From positions 8,943,501 through 9,007,500 of the forward strand of contig JAJFZO010000034.1 in the NCBI GenBank assembly GCA_021397835.1: a stretch of DNA of 64,000 bases, in the 5' to 3' direction. Source of the stretch: Moringa oleifera (Eukaryota > Streptophyta > Magnoliopsida > Brassicales > Moringaceae). The translations under genes and the position numbers were made by a program. Below the pieces are notes generated by a model. That model was not told the origin of the DNA and did no database searches. It saw nothing but the letters and a program-made list of their open reading frames with translations. Of the stretch, positions 62,966 to 64,000 are shown piece by piece; position 1 is the stretch's first letter; each line of letters starts with the position of its first letter.

Positions 62966-64000
62966 CATCTTACTGTTCTAAATTTTGATACAACTTTTTC
63001 ACGATATGATTCTCAATTATCGAGAATTTTTGTCCATGTCGTAGTTCATAGTAAATAAAGGATAAAATTTGTATACAACGCAGTTTTCAAGAGTCAAGAC
63101 TTTCTTTACTAGGGATGATTTTTTTCTTTTTTTTTAAAGAATTTTATTTGCCTATATGGTCTAAATTTCGTAATAGTCCTTCCCATCAAGAAACTCTTAT
63201 TTCATCCTCCTCATTCATGAATTTATTCTTAAGGATGTTATTAAAATAATGATTACGTATGCGTGATGCATTTAATTATCATTTTTTTTTCAAGTAAGGC
63301 CTTACATTCCAGTCACCTTCATATTTTCTAACTTCAAGCAATAAGATGATCATCCTTGGCATGGTAAATCTTAGTGAAATAGTTAAAGTATCATTTGGAC
63401 ACACAACTCCTTTCTCAAATTTTTAACACTCATATTTCCCAAAATGTCTTTTGCCTTGTATTTTTATTTTACCAATCATTTTGAAAGGAAACACCTATAT
63501 GTGCCTTTTAAGATTTGATTTAAACAATCAATTTTGCAATCATGTGGCATTGAGAAACAATTCATATATTCCTTTCATTGCGGGAAAACAAATGAAAGAG
63601 AAGAAAAGACAAGATTTTTATATATGGCTTTATTCAATGAATAATTTTGTACCTACAAATTTAGTATCTGATGTTAAGGAATCATGATGTTAAGTTTTTC
63701 TCTAAATTATAAATACCTTTAATTCCTTACTTTGATTTATCATGGTTGAATAGAAATCGTAACCAACCTTTTCCCTCATTGGATAATTCCATTAATCAAT
63801 CTCGTCTTTCTAGGTTTTTAACAAAGATCACCTTTTTTTTAAAAAGCGTAGTACGTTTTTACTACATTTGAATTAATAGAATTTGAGAGGATAGGACCAT
63901 CCATTTTTGACAAATTAAAGCTCCTCCAAAAAAATCTTTATTCACAATGTATGACCCATTTTAGTTGGATGTCCACTTTCTTTAAAGACATAAAGATCGG
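62966..64000. other. Unassigned AT-rich sequence
   Basis: Nothing recognised. A 78-codon plus frame (63,451-63,687) has no motif I know and no gene context. Confidence 0.5.

Overview
The window is AT-rich nuclear DNA from a flowering plant, most likely a eudicot. The evidence is one intron-containing gene with plant splice sites, plus plant-specific retrotransposon lineages (Ty3/gypsy Tat/Ogre-like, chromovirus-like, Ty1/copia) and CACTA DNA transposons. I cannot narrow the species. No rRNA, tRNA, CRISPR or prokaryotic features were seen.

The only clearly intact gene is at about 37.0-42.2 kb on the + strand. It has five coding exons and encodes a 207-residue PFA-DSP-type phosphatase (At1g05000/Siw14 family) with the HCKRGKHRTG active-site loop. 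Its 3.5 kb second intron carries a decayed antisense Ty1/copia gag. A strong splice donor overlaps its stop codon and could give a longer C-terminus. About 6 kb of AT-rich DNA lies upstream (31.0-36.8 kb), including a more GC-balanced island at 35.3-35.9 kb. AT-rich DNA and a ~153-bp tandem array lie downstream (42.2-45.2 kb).

The left part (0-27 kb) is nested transposons. Element A is a minus-strand Tat/Ogre-like element: LTR from 6,783 rightward, tRNA-Arg-type primer site, extra ORF1, gag, protease, start of RT, reading leftward off the window edge. Element B is also minus-strand: LTR from 17,383 rightward, primer site, then ORF1. Its ORF1 is split by a 4,177-bp plus-strand LTR (12,020-16,196) flanked by near-identical 5-bp direct repeats. 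That LTR holds an array of ~46-bp hairpin-forming units. To the right, a decayed plus-strand gene resembling the 'gypsy-type transposon' protein family is split by a ~4.6 kb CACTA element (about 20,461-25,070) that carries a broken C48/Ulp1-type peptidase gene.

Element C (27.7-30.4 kb) is an internally deleted chromovirus-like element with an initiator-Met-type primer site. In the right part (45-63 kb) there are LTR pieces in both orientations, a second decayed 'gypsy-type transposon' gene (minus, 46.4-48.3 kb), element D (gag and RT, plus; RT cut off by a CACTA tip at about 52.3 kb) and element E (plus, 53.8-61.6 kb: ORF1 with an ~830-bp internal duplication, gag, protease, truncated RT, two RNase H domains, start of integrase).

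All transposon coding regions are full of stops and frameshifts. They were read by tolerating frame changes, so their limits are approximate to some tens of bases. No clearly new functional system was found. The most unusual structures are the hairpin array in the LTR U3, the recurring extra ORFs near LTR termini, and the stop codon embedded in a splice donor.
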